Assembly: GCF_000967915.1 (NCBI RefSeq)
Contig: NC_022549.1
Location: 1,813,793 to 1,877,792, forward strand
Direction: 5' to 3'
DNA: 64,000 nt
DNA from: Paracholeplasma brassicae
GTDB taxonomy: Bacteria > Bacillota_I > Bacilli_A > Acholeplasmatales > UBA5453
Shown here piece by piece: positions 47,367-56,362 of the stretch; positions within the stretch are counted from its first letter, which is position 1; every line of letters starts with the position of its first letter. Below the pieces are notes generated by a model, which was given only the letters and a program-made list of their open reading frames with translations, was not told the origin of the DNA and ran no database searches. Made by a program: the position numbers and the translations under genes.

Positions 47367-47513
47367 TTATTTTTTTGCTTCTTTTCTAATTGTTCCAATT
47401 TTCTTATCACTTCTTGTGTCTCTACCGTTTTCATTCCTTATGGTTCCTGGTGGTAACCCTCTAGATTTTTCTACATTCCCAACTCTAGCATCAGATCGAA
47501 TCTTTCTAACCAT
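47367..47513 (-). CDS. Small basic protein upstream of hsdM (48 aa)
   Basis: A 48-residue frame too short for usual cut-offs: MVRKIRSDARVGNVEKSRG and so on, ending GTIRKEAKK. A strong GAGGAGG lies six bases before the ATG. The text has an internal repeat: KIRSDARVGN near the start and RSDKKIGTIR near the end, with LPPGTIRN between, which suggests a compact DNA- or RNA-binding fold. It is 253 bases upstream of hsdM on the same strand. The name and function are unknown; it could be a regulator or an accessory protein of the type I system. Confidence 0.7.
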   Translation of the reverse strand: MVRKIRSDARVGNVEKSRGLPPGTIRNENGRDTRSDKKIGTIRKEAKK

Positions 47514-48092
47514 TATATTCCTCCTCTCTTTTTGATATTAGTAAAAACAATGAACCATTTTATAAATCAAAACTTGAAATCAAAGCCTAATTACTGTGAT
47601 TAAACGTTAATATGTACTACATTGTTTTAAACAATCTAAATTTCCTTTCTGTTTAACATCCAAGCAAATATATATTATACGTCAGAATACTATCAAGTAC
47701 TGGCCTGTTAAAACATAACAGCAATCAAGATTAGTGTCAGTTGATTGAATACACAAAGGGCTAGCATTCACTAAAAGACACGTTTCTAAGTAATATGTAA
47801 ATTGTGTTTTAAGAATGTTGTGTAAAGGCAGTCAATTATAACTACACAATTCCGTCATCTTTCTATTAAATGAGTATCCTTTTGTTTTTTGTATTCGCTA
47901 AGATTACTGGCGGTTCTTTTTTGATGGTTTTTCGCTTCTTCGATAATTACCATTTATGAATCACTGAATACAATAACGTGCTTGATAGAAATTGATTTAA
48001 ACGCTTAAAGGTTATTATTTACTACCTACACATGCATAATAAAATTAAAGTCTCACTTACGTTAGTCTTTTCAAATATTAATTTACAACCTA
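47514..48092. other. 579-base stretch without a recognised gene
   Basis: Holds a 15-bp palindrome ATTGTTTTAAACAAT at 47623-47637, upstream of the 48-residue gene, and a small hairpin near 47708-47724. Nothing else is convincing. Confidence 0.45.
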
Positions 48093-48545
48093 TTATTCAT
48101 TATCTTTAATAATATGATTTGTAGTAAATATTGATAAAACAGCAAATATCGGAGCAATCCCATAGTAAACAAACATTAATGTTTCAGCATTTCTTGCCAT
48201 ATAAAGTACAGCAACAATGATAGTCAATAAGATACCCAATACTAATTCAATAAACAGATAATATATCTTATCCAAGTTATGATTATTCTTTTTATTTAAA
48301 TATGATATGAATATACTAAGCTCAATCGGCAACATTAAAATTAACGGAACAATTAAAGAGATATTCATTTTTAATTTTGAAATTACATAATGTTGGTAAT
48401 AGATTTCTTTTTTAGAGTTAATCCATGCTTCATAAAAATTATCCATTTGATTTTTATAATTGAACCAAAAAAATAGTATAACCGAAAAGACACTTATTAC
48501 AATTCCTAGTATGATTAACTTGTATTTATGTTTTGTTTTCATCAT
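48093..48545 (-). CDS. Hypothetical membrane protein (150 aa)
   Basis: A 150-residue protein with four hydrophobic segments (about residues 9-28, 58-80, 93-116, 122-143), so a small polytopic membrane protein. No family recognised. Its ATG lies inside the last codons of a truncated upstream frame, which suggests it was once translationally coupled to a now-lost gene. Confidence 0.6.
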   Translation of the reverse strand: MMKTKHKYKLIILGIVISVFSVILFFWFNYKNQMDNFYEAWINSKKEIYYQHYVISKLKMNISLIVPLILMLPIELSIFISYLNKKNNHNLDKIYYLFIELVLGILLTIIVAVLYMARNAETLMFVYYGIAPIFAVLSIFTTNHIIKDNE

Positions 48546-48866
48546 TTATTTCCACCTTGTATCCTGATAGATTTTCAACATCAATCTCTGACATTACAGC
48601 AACTTGTCCATATTCTTCACCTTCATGTTATTCATAATCCTAGGACATTCCACAGAATATTCTCAGTCAATCTGAAATGCATACTATTCCTTGACGTAGT
48701 TTACAATAATTCTAATATGAGTCCATTATATCATAAAAAGTAAATAAAAAAATGCATTATCATAATTGTAAATATTTACATAATTTTAATGTCTATAGAT
48801 TTTTTCTTTACTTGTTATCATTTGAAGTAATTTTGATGTTTCTTTGTATACATAGAATAGACAAAA
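48546..48866 (-). other. Region with a relic gene end
   Basis: On the minus strand an open stretch reads HEGEEYGQVAVMSEIDVENLSGYKVEINDENKT and stops 18 bases inside the membrane-protein gene at 48093. Upstream it meets a stop with no good start, so it looks like the tail of a decayed gene. The rest shows nothing clear apart from a TATAAT-like box near 48735. Confidence 0.4.
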
Positions 48867-48899
48867 AAATGCACAACACCTTGTGAGTGTTATGCATTT
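48867..48899 (-). terminator. Terminator of the sugar ABC / lipoprotein operon
   Basis: Stem AAATGCATAACAC / GTGTTGTGCATTT with one wobble, followed by a T run on the minus strand, 15 bases after the lipoprotein stop. Confidence 0.9.
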
Positions 48900-48913
48900 G
48901 ATTATAGATTTAA

Positions 48914-51562
48914 TTAAGCACCAAAGACTAAGTTATCGATGGTTACACGGCAAGTTGCACTTGTACCTACACCATAGAATCTGAATTCTGATGCAGAATC
49001 GAAATCACCTGAGAATGATGTGTAAGAAGCGTTTTCGACTTCACCTAAGAAATCAACAACAACAACCCATTCATCGCCAACTTTAGCTTGGAATTGTAAT
49101 ACAGAGATTGTACCAACGTTATCTTCATCATTAGGACTCCAAATAGAAGCTTCGAAAGAAACGCTTGTTGCAGCTACAGTACCAAGGCTAAATGTTACTG
49201 TACCTGTTTTGTCAGTTGTATTTTTGTAAGGAGCTAATACTAGGAATGCACCCATAACGTCATGTGGAGCAAATGTAGATGTCGTTACTTGACCACCATC
49301 AGTAGTAAATACGATTGTATTTCCGCTTACTGAATCAACTACGTTTTTAGTTCCAACATATCCCTCTTGTTTTGATGTACCGAAGTCGAATGAAGCTGCG
49401 ACATTTGATACACCAACTACTACGTTAAACTCTTTAGTTTGAGTTACTTCATTTAATTTGATTGTTGCAGTTAATTTAACTGTTACAGTGCCTTCAGCAG
49501 GAGCCACAACAACACCAGCAGCTGAAATTACTGCTTCGTTATCCGATGCCCAAGAGATTGTTGATCCTTTAGCACCTAACACTGGTAATGTGATGTTGCC
49601 TGATGCTTCAACTTTAGAAACAACTTCTAATGCTAATGCGTCAGCTGTTACTTTCATTTCGTCTGTTTCAACAGCAAATTCAACTACGGTTGAATCTGTG
49701 AAGTATAAGAATGCACCTGATGATGACCATGCAAGTGGTGTTGTGATTGAAACAACCGCATCTTTGACCATTGCTTTTAAATCAGCATCTGCTTCAGCAG
49801 ATAATGTTACTCTTGAATCCCATTTAATCATAGCGGTATTTGTACCATCAGATAATGTGATTTCATAGTTGCCATAGTTTGCCGTATTGACGTTTGTAAC
49901 TGTTAAATCTTCTAATGTCACTAATGAACCAACGTGATCTTGTAAATCAGTTTGCCCTAATGTAACAACAACAGCTTCAACAGCAACTGTACCTTCAACA
50001 GCAACTAATCTAGTTGCTGCAATTTGGTGTAAGCCACTACGTAAGTCTTTAGACCCTTCAACTTCTACCATCTTACCTACGTTAGCTTTTAATGTTGCAA
50101 GCATTGCTGCATCACTTGTATAAACAGCAATACCAGCAGTTTCGTCTTGAATGAAGTATGTTCTGTAGTATTCAGAAGAAGTAACCATACCTCTAACTAG
50201 GACTACGTCACCTGTAGCAGCTGCTGCAGCAGTATCGATTTTAGCTAATACTGGTTGACCTAAAACAAATGTAAATTCTTTTGTATCTTCCACTGCACCA
50301 CTTGTAATGGTTGCAACGACAGTCGTTTTAACTTGACCAGTTGTAGGCATTGATACGGCACCAGTTTCTAAGTTAACTAATGCGTTATCGACGTCTTCAG
50401 CATTTTTAAATGACCATGCAATTGAAGAACCGAACGTACCTTCTGAAGGAAGAACTACTGTACCAGCTTCAATGAATGACGTGGTAATTGATAGATTTTT
50501 TTCATCAAATTCAACTTTTTCAGCGTCTGTTAATACTCTTGTTTCAAATGTTAAGATTGATAATGAGTACACAGGTACTGATCCATCACCAATTGCTGGA
50601 GCTACAGCTCTAGAGTCTCTTAATTCTCTAATAACAGCAGTAGCGGTAATTTCAATACCATCAAGTAAGGTTAATGCTGCGTGATTTAACCCTTTATAAT
50701 AGCTTAGTACAAAGCCAGCGTCATTTGAAGCAGAATTTGGATCAACTAAGGTTGTTTGGTAGTTAGCACCACCAGTAAAGTCTGCTCTGTGTACAACTTT
50801 AGCAGAGAAGCTTACGACTTGATACGATGCGTTATCTAATTTTTGAGCAGTAATCGCCTCAGCGTTACCATCGATACTTAACATATCAAAGTCAGCAAGG
50901 TTGCCTTCAACAGCAACGACTTCATTGCCTGTTGTTGTGTTTGTCCAAGTCACTTCTTTTAATTGATAAGCATCGAAATAAACATCTACTTTAGCAGTAA
51001 CTGTCCCTTTTAGACCAACTTCGATTGATGGACCTGGGGTTCCAAAGACTAACATTGAAGTGACACCATCACTGACATAGTAAGCGTCTTGGTCAAGACC
51101 AACAACGACTAAGTCATTGATTGTAACGTCCGTATCTTTAGCTACTTTTTCATCTCTAAGTTTGCTTAACGTCATTGTTTCAGTCAATGGCATTTCTAGG
51201 ATTGTGATTGAGAATTTCTTCGTCTTAGATAGTTTTTCTAATGTGACGGTTGCAGTTAATTCAATTTCTTTATTACCTTGTCCATTTTCAGGTCTAGTAA
51301 CTTTAATAATTGCACCTGTTTCACTAGCAACAACCGCTGCGTAATTGGTGTCGCTTGAAGTCCAAGCAGCTTTAGCGCCGCCTCTAAGTGTTGTGTTGAC
51401 TGAAAAGTCAGTGATAACCTTATCAGCATCTTCGTTTGTCACGATGTTTAATGCTTGATAGGCTTCGTCAAAAGCCTTTTGGTTTGGATCGGTTTTTTCA
51501 CCACAAGCCGCAAGTCCTAGGACTAACGCGAGGGCAAATACAAAATACAATGCTTTTTTCAT
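48914..51562 (-). CDS. Large lipoprotein with Ig-like and OB-fold-like repeats (882 aa)
   Basis: A surface lipoprotein with lipobox VLGLAACG (Cys about residue 20). Repeated modules follow: atrophied Ig-like blocks with the SWASDNEAVIS-like phrase (AAWTSSDTNYAAV, IAWSFKNAEDVDN, TISWASDNEAVIS). These alternate with OB-fold-like segments (VVVGLDQDAYYVSDG; VLVRGMVTSSEYYRTYFIQD). The last 150 residues form a carbohydrate-binding-like beta domain. I see no catalytic motif. It closes the sugar importer operon 52 bases after the binding protein, so it may bind polysaccharide at the cell surface. Confidence 0.75.
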   Translation of the reverse strand: MKKALYFVFALALVLGLAACGEKTDPNQKAFDEAYQALNIVTNEDADKVITDFSVNTTLRGGAKAAWTSSDTNYAAVVASETGAIIKVTRPENGQGNKEIELTATVTLEKLSKTKKFSITILEMPLTETMTLSKLRDEKVAKDTDVTINDLVVVGLDQDAYYVSDGVTSMLVFGTPGPSIEVGLKGTVTAKVDVYFDAYQLKEVTWTNTTTGNEVVAVEGNLADFDMLSIDGNAEAITAQKLDNASYQVVSFSAKVVHRADFTGGANYQTTLVDPNSASNDAGFVLSYYKGLNHAALTLLDGIEITATAVIRELRDSRAVAPAIGDGSVPVYSLSILTFETRVLTDAEKVEFDEKNLSITTSFIEAGTVVLPSEGTFGSSIAWSFKNAEDVDNALVNLETGAVSMPTTGQVKTTVVATITSGAVEDTKEFTFVLGQPVLAKIDTAAAAATGDVVLVRGMVTSSEYYRTYFIQDETAGIAVYTSDAAMLATLKANVGKMVEVEGSKDLRSGLHQIAATRLVAVEGTVAVEAVVVTLGQTDLQDHVGSLVTLEDLTVTNVNTANYGNYEITLSDGTNTAMIKWDSRVTLSAEADADLKAMVKDAVVSITTPLAWSSSGAFLYFTDSTVVEFAVETDEMKVTADALALEVVSKVEASGNITLPVLGAKGSTISWASDNEAVISAAGVVVAPAEGTVTVKLTATIKLNEVTQTKEFNVVVGVSNVAASFDFGTSKQEGYVGTKNVVDSVSGNTIVFTTDGGQVTTSTFAPHDVMGAFLVLAPYKNTTDKTGTVTFSLGTVAATSVSFEASIWSPNDEDNVGTISVLQFQAKVGDEWVVVVDFLGEVENASYTSFSGDFDSASEFRFYGVGTSATCRVTIDNLVFGA

Positions 51563-51614
51563 TTCTTCCTCCTATATTGTTTGAATCTATCTGTGAATCA
51601 TTAATACACGGAAA

Positions 51615-52991
51615 TTAGTATCTTGCTTCGTCGTATGCATCATCAAATGCATCGTCTACACTCTTCGTATTACCAAATACGACAGTGAAGATGTTACCGA
51701 CTTCGTCTCTAACCTTAGATGAGTTAGGGAATACAACTGAAGTGAACATGTAGCTTGATTGGACTTTACCAACGTTTGCAACGTCAATAAAGACTTGAGT
51801 TCTTGCACTTGGATTTGCTTGTCCAACGTAGTCTTTGTAGACTTGTACGTCATACGCACTTGTTCTTACTGGTGAATAACCAGTTGCAACACTCCAACGT
51901 GCGGTTTGTTCTGCTGCTGTGATGTATTTTAAGAATAACCATGCAGCGATGTTTTCTTGAACATTTGATTTTCTAAATAAGTTGATGTTTGGTCCTTGTT
52001 GGATAACAGCTTTATTATTTAAGTCAAATTGTGGAATTGGTGCAACTCCAACTTCAAATTCGTTGTTACCAGGGATATTGTGGCCAGTACCACCAGTTGA
52101 ACCAATTGACATAAATAAGTTGCCTGCTTTAAACATATCTGAGGTGTATCGTCCACCTAACATGTCTTTAGTTGTGAATAAGCCAGCTTCGTACATTTCA
52201 TCAAAGTAACGAACCATGTCTTTTGCATCGTCATTGTTGAATAAAATCTTACCATTGCCTTGATCATCTACTGATGTGTAAGGAATGTTTTTTTGTTCAG
52301 AAGCGGTAATGAATAAGTTATCGCCAGCGTCATAGCCAAACGGTGTCTTTGTTGGATCAATTGTCTTAATTTGTTGTGACACTGTTTTAACTTCGTCCCA
52401 AGTGGTTGGAACCGTTAAATTGTTTGTATCAAAGAAAGTTTTGTTATAGAACATCACTTCAGTTGATTTTAAGAATGGTAAGTTTAGAATAGAACCTCTA
52501 TTGTCATAAACTTGGCCTTCTGCCCAATAACCAGGAATGAAATCAGCAATGTCTTCTTCAGATAATGCAATTTCAGCATTTTTATTATTGATTAAGTTAT
52601 TTAAAGGTAACACTTGTCCAGATTGAATGTAACCGGCAACGTGGTCTGGGTAACTGTAAGCCATGGTTGGTTCGTTACCAGCAGGTAGTGCGTTGTCGAT
52701 TGCTTTTCTAAGTTCTGTATACCCACCTTTTTGTTCGTGAACGATTGTTACGTTAGGGTATAAGACCTTAAATTCTTGAATGAACAAGTCAAGTAGTGCT
52801 TGTTGACCTTCTGAAGGATCCTTTGTTTTAGCCATTGTGTGCCAAAATACGACAGTCACAGGGGTTTCTTTGTCAAATTCTAAATCATCAGAAATGACAT
52901 CCCAATCGATGGTATAACTTGTTGCTTTTTTACAACCAGCTAGCCCAATTGCAGTGACTGCTAGAAGAAAAACTACAAATAATTTTTTCAT
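51615..52991 (-). CDS. Extracellular sugar-binding lipoprotein (ABC importer)
   Basis: A 458-residue family 1 solute-binding lipoprotein with lipobox AIGLAGC (Cys about residue 20). Typical blocks are VTVVFWHTMA near the start, LPFLKSTEVMFYNKTFFD, and the closing helices. It binds an oligosaccharide or glycerol-phosphate-like substrate outside and delivers it to the two permeases encoded upstream. The order ATPase-permease-permease-binding protein-lipoprotein is all on the minus strand. Confidence 0.93.
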   Translation of the reverse strand: MKKLFVVFLLAVTAIGLAGCKKATSYTIDWDVISDDLEFDKETPVTVVFWHTMAKTKDPSEGQQALLDLFIQEFKVLYPNVTIVHEQKGGYTELRKAIDNALPAGNEPTMAYSYPDHVAGYIQSGQVLPLNNLINNKNAEIALSEEDIADFIPGYWAEGQVYDNRGSILNLPFLKSTEVMFYNKTFFDTNNLTVPTTWDEVKTVSQQIKTIDPTKTPFGYDAGDNLFITASEQKNIPYTSVDDQGNGKILFNNDDAKDMVRYFDEMYEAGLFTTKDMLGGRYTSDMFKAGNLFMSIGSTGGTGHNIPGNNEFEVGVAPIPQFDLNNKAVIQQGPNINLFRKSNVQENIAAWLFLKYITAAEQTARWSVATGYSPVRTSAYDVQVYKDYVGQANPSARTQVFIDVANVGKVQSSYMFTSVVFPNSSKVRDEVGNIFTVVFGNTKSVDDAFDDAYDEARY

Positions 52992-53017
52992 TTATTTCTG
53001 CTCCTTTTTCCTTTTTA

Positions 53018-53932
53018 TTATCCTTTAATACCACTTCTTGATACACCACGCATAATGTATTTTCTAAACACAATGAATGTGATCAATAATGGTAGGGTAA
53101 CCAATACGGTTGCTGCCATTTGTAACTGGAATTCGGTACGGCCGGTGTCGCTATTTGTAAATGCGTTACGTAGACCGTTTGTCACTAATTGGAAGTCTTG
53201 TGAGGCAACTAAGTTTGGCCACACATAGGAGTTCCATGCACCCATTAATTTTAGGATGACGATTGTAATAATACTTTGTTTAGCAAGTGGTACCATGACT
53301 TTCCATAAATACTTCCAGTCAGAAGTCCCATCGACTTTAGCTGCGTAATATAATTCACTTGGGACTTGTTTAAATGTTTGTCTAAGTAGATAAACGTGGA
53401 ACACAGAAACAAGGAAAGGAATAATCATCGCGTAGTATGGACCGTAAGGCACTCTTGAACCAAGCGCAGTATCAACCCAACCTAAGTTTGATACGGTGAT
53501 ATAGTTTGTAATAACCATCATTTCACCAGGAATCATCATGGTTGCAAGTAATACTGTAAATACAACTTCTCTACCTTTGAAATTTAATCTTGCTAGCGGA
53601 TAAGCTAAGAAGATTGAAGCAAACGTACCTAAGACGGTTGAACCAACCGCAACGATAATTGTATTTAAGAAGTATCTTGTTAGATTTGCTCTTTCTAAAG
53701 CTTCTGCGAAGTTGCCCCACATTAACTGTCTTGGGAATAACGTTGGTGGGTAAAAATCCACCTCGGTTGCACTCTTTAATGCTGTGTTTAACATCCAATA
53801 GAATGGAATTAACATAAAGATTGCAAATACCGTTAAAAACGTATAAGTTACTATCTTAACAACGATGCGTTGAACGCGTTGTTTTCTTAATATTTCTTCT
53901 GTGTGCGTTTCTTTACCATATGTATTGTTCAT
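53018..53932 (-). CDS. Carbohydrate ABC transporter permease (UgpE/MalG type)
   Basis: A 304-residue inner-membrane permease with six hydrophobic segments and the EAA loop ELYYAAKVDGTSDWKYLWKVMVPLAK (about residues 190-215), the contact site for the ATPase. The long MalG-like N-terminal region is present. It lies 11 bases after the other permease gene. Confidence 0.93.
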   Translation of the reverse strand: MNNTYGKETHTEEILRKQRVQRIVVKIVTYTFLTVFAIFMLIPFYWMLNTALKSATEVDFYPPTLFPRQLMWGNFAEALERANLTRYFLNTIIVAVGSTVLGTFASIFLAYPLARLNFKGREVVFTVLLATMMIPGEMMVITNYITVSNLGWVDTALGSRVPYGPYYAMIIPFLVSVFHVYLLRQTFKQVPSELYYAAKVDGTSDWKYLWKVMVPLAKQSIITIVILKLMGAWNSYVWPNLVASQDFQLVTNGLRNAFTNSDTGRTEFQLQMAATVLVTLPLLITFIVFRKYIMRGVSRSGIKG

Positions 53933-53943
53933 TACGCCACCTC

Positions 53944-54858
53944 CTAGTAATGCACGCGTTTCTTACTGAGTTGTAAGTTGATCGCTGTGAAGATCAAAAT
54001 AATCACAAGTAAGACAACGGCTGCTGCTGCGCCTCTAGAATAAGATTGAATGCTTGTTTCACTTAATTGGGCGTAAATAAATCCTACGATGGTTTGAACG
54101 TCCTTGGTTCTTGACCATTCACCACCGAAGATACCAACCACTGAATCGTATGTTTTAAATGCGCCAATTAATGACGTAATTAAAATATAAGCAATCATTG
54201 GTGATAATAACGGTAAGGTAATTTTTCTAAAGACTCTTCCTCTAGGGGTTGCGTCAATTTTAGCTGCGTCATAGTATTGTTTACCAATGTTTTGTAAACC
54301 ACCAATAAAGACTAAAATCTTAAACGCTAGTGAATCCCAGATGATGTAGGTTTGAAGAACGAACATCTTTCTGAAATATGATGACATATAGACACCGTCG
54401 TCTAAGTTAATCCAGTTAATCTTGTCAATGCCAAAGATGTTTAACATCCCATTAACTAACCCTGTGTTTACGTTAAATAAAACCGCAAATACCATCCCAA
54501 TCGCGATAGCGTTGGTGACGTAAGGTAAGAAGAAGATGGTTTGGAAAATCTTTTGAAGCGGCTTAATTGAGTTTAATGCAACTGCAATAAATAGCGCTAA
54601 TAAGGTTGATAGTGGTACCGAGATAAACACAATCAACAAGGTGTTTTTTAACGTTTGAATAAACGGCTTATAGGCGAAAATATCGCGATACGCTTGGAAC
54701 CCAAAATTATAGGAGAACGCGTCTTGATATTTATTGTATCCATAGTCAAATGAGATAAATAACGTTTTAAACAAAGGATAGAATGTAAAAACCGTCATTA
54801 ACCCAATTGGGATTAACATATAGAGCCATGCGTGATAATTTTTCTTATCTTCTAACAT
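53944..54858 (-). CDS. Carbohydrate ABC transporter permease (UgpA/MalF type)
   Basis: A 304-residue permease with six membrane segments and the EAA loop KQYYDAAKIDATPRGRVFRKITLPLLSP (about residues 195-222). It pairs with the UgpE-like subunit. It begins three bases after the ATPase gene. Confidence 0.93.
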   Translation of the reverse strand: MLEDKKNYHAWLYMLIPIGLMTVFTFYPLFKTLFISFDYGYNKYQDAFSYNFGFQAYRDIFAYKPFIQTLKNTLLIVFISVPLSTLLALFIAVALNSIKPLQKIFQTIFFLPYVTNAIAIGMVFAVLFNVNTGLVNGMLNIFGIDKINWINLDDGVYMSSYFRKMFVLQTYIIWDSLAFKILVFIGGLQNIGKQYYDAAKIDATPRGRVFRKITLPLLSPMIAYILITSLIGAFKTYDSVVGIFGGEWSRTKDVQTIVGFIYAQLSETSIQSYSRGAAAAVVLLVIILIFTAINLQLSKKRVHY

Positions 54859-54861
54859 AGC

Positions 54862-55944
54862 CTATATCACCCTTTCACCTGAAATTTTTCTAAATACGAA
54901 CACTTTCTTTAGATTTAAATCAAAATTCATCTTCTCTGGTGTAATCTCAGCAAGATCTCTAATGATAATTCTAAATGATTCATTTAAGCTTTCAGGGTGT
55001 GCACAAACAAGTCCGATGTCTCTTCCGATGGATTCAACAAAGTTATAAGCAATCACAAGTTTTGCTTGTTTTGAATCTTTCACAGGAATGTAAGCTTCTG
55101 GTCTAATACCAACCGTAACGCCTTCATCTTCTTTTAGATTGAATCCTTCAACGGAACGAATTTCACTGTTACCGATGAATAATTTACCATTCTTAATGAC
55201 ACCTTCATATAAGTTGATTGGTGGCGTACCTAAGAACTGTGCAACGAATTGATTTGTCGGGTTATCATAAACACTTTGTGGTTCACCTTTTTGTTGTTCA
55301 AGACCAAAGTTCATTACCACGATTTCATCTGAAATTGACATCGCTTCTTCTTGGTCATGAGTAACGAAAATGGTTGTAATACCTGTTTCTCTTTGAATAC
55401 GTTTAATTTCTTCACGTGTTTGAAGACGTAAACGAGCATCCAAGTTCGATAGTGGTTCATCTAGTAACAACACCTTAGGTTTTTTAACAATCGCACGAGC
55501 AATTGCAACACGTTGTTGTTGTCCACCAGATAGTTGCGCAGGTTTACGATCAAGAAGTTCTTCGATACCGACTAATTTTGCCATCTCGACGGTTCTTTGT
55601 TCCGCTTCTTCTTTATCAACCCTTAAATTCTCTAGAGGGAACATGATGTTTTGTCTAACGGTCATGTGTGGGTATAGTGCGTAGTTTTGGAACACTAATC
55701 CAATGCCTCTTTTTTCTGGAGCAACTTCAGTGACTTCTTCATCACCAAAGAAAATCTTACCGCCTGTTGGGGTATGTAAACCAGCAATCATATAAAGCGT
55801 TGTTGACTTACCGCAGCCTGATGGTCCTAGTAAACCGATCAGTTTGCCGTTTGGGATGGTGATATCTAAGTTATCAACCGCCCTTACTTCTTTACCAGAT
55901 TTATCAGAAAAAATCTTGGTCAAATTTTGTAATTTAATCTCCAT
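54862..55944 (-). CDS. Carbohydrate ABC transporter ATPase (UgpC/MsmK/MalK type)
   Basis: A 360-residue MalK-type ATPase: Walker A GPSGCGKSTT, signature [15 protein letters not shown], Walker B VLLLDEPLSNLD and H-loop THDQEEAMS, followed by the C-terminal TOBE regulatory domain (about residues 240-355; GIRPEAYIPV). It heads the operon. GGAGG lies before the ATG and a 20-bp palindrome sits 22 bases upstream. Confidence 0.95.
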   Translation of the reverse strand: MEIKLQNLTKIFSDKSGKEVRAVDNLDITIPNGKLIGLLGPSGCGKSTTLYMIAGLHTPTGGKIFFGDEEVTEVAPEKRGIGLVFQNYALYPHMTVRQNIMFPLENLRVDKEEAEQRTVEMAKLVGIEELLDRKPAQLSGGQQQRVAIARAIVKKPKVLLLDEPLSNLDARLRLQTREEIKRIQRETGITTIFVTHDQEEAMSISDEIVVMNFGLEQQKGEPQSVYDNPTNQFVAQFLGTPPINLYEGVIKNGKLFIGNSEIRSVEGFNLKEDEGVTVGIRPEAYIPVKDSKQAKLVIAYNFVESIGRDIGLVCAHPESLNESFRIIIRDLAEITPEKMNFDLNLKKVFVFRKISGERVI

Positions 55945-55965
55945 TACATTTTCCTCCGTATAAGT

Positions 55966-55985
55966 AATGTATTTATAAATACATT
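55966..55985. promoter_or_regulatory. 20-bp perfect palindrome, possible operator
   Basis: AATGTATTTATAAATACATT is fully self-complementary and lies 22 bases upstream of the sugar ABC operon. Size, symmetry and place fit a sugar-responsive repressor site; which repressor is unknown. Confidence 0.55.
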
Positions 55986-56287
55986 TTACTATCTATTGCA
56001 CAAAAAGACAAAACTAACTAACAAAACTATCGCCATAGACATTAAAAAAATCACGACTATCTAACAAAAGACGGTTGTGATTTATGTGTATAGTAAAACA
56101 AACACGAGAGTGTCCTCGCTATTTTCAGTTGTATTTGAACTAGAATTTGTAACCTGACATGTGTTGCAATTATATTTGTTCATCTAATCACCTGTGCACT
56201 ATTATTATAACGCTTACGTGGTATTAATTCAACTTAAAAAACAAGATATTACAAAATCTTTTCAATTGGATTCTAATTAAAAGAAAA
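55986..56287 (-). other. 302-base intergenic stretch
   Basis: Between the sugar operon and the MATE gene's terminator. It contains a second minus-strand hairpin near 56047-56084 (AAATCAC / GTGATTT followed by T residues), possibly a back-up terminator. No gene seen. Confidence 0.45.
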
Positions 56288-56317
56288 TGGAACCCTTTAT
56301 CTATGATAAGGATTCCA
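56288..56317 (-). terminator. Terminator after the MATE gene
   Basis: Hairpin with arms TGGAATCCTTATC and GATAAAGGGTTCCA (one bulge) and a T-rich tail (TTTTCTTTT) on the minus strand. Confidence 0.75.
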
Positions 56318-56362
56318 ATATTATTTTACTATTTGATATTCAAAACACGATAAAAAATGAAA

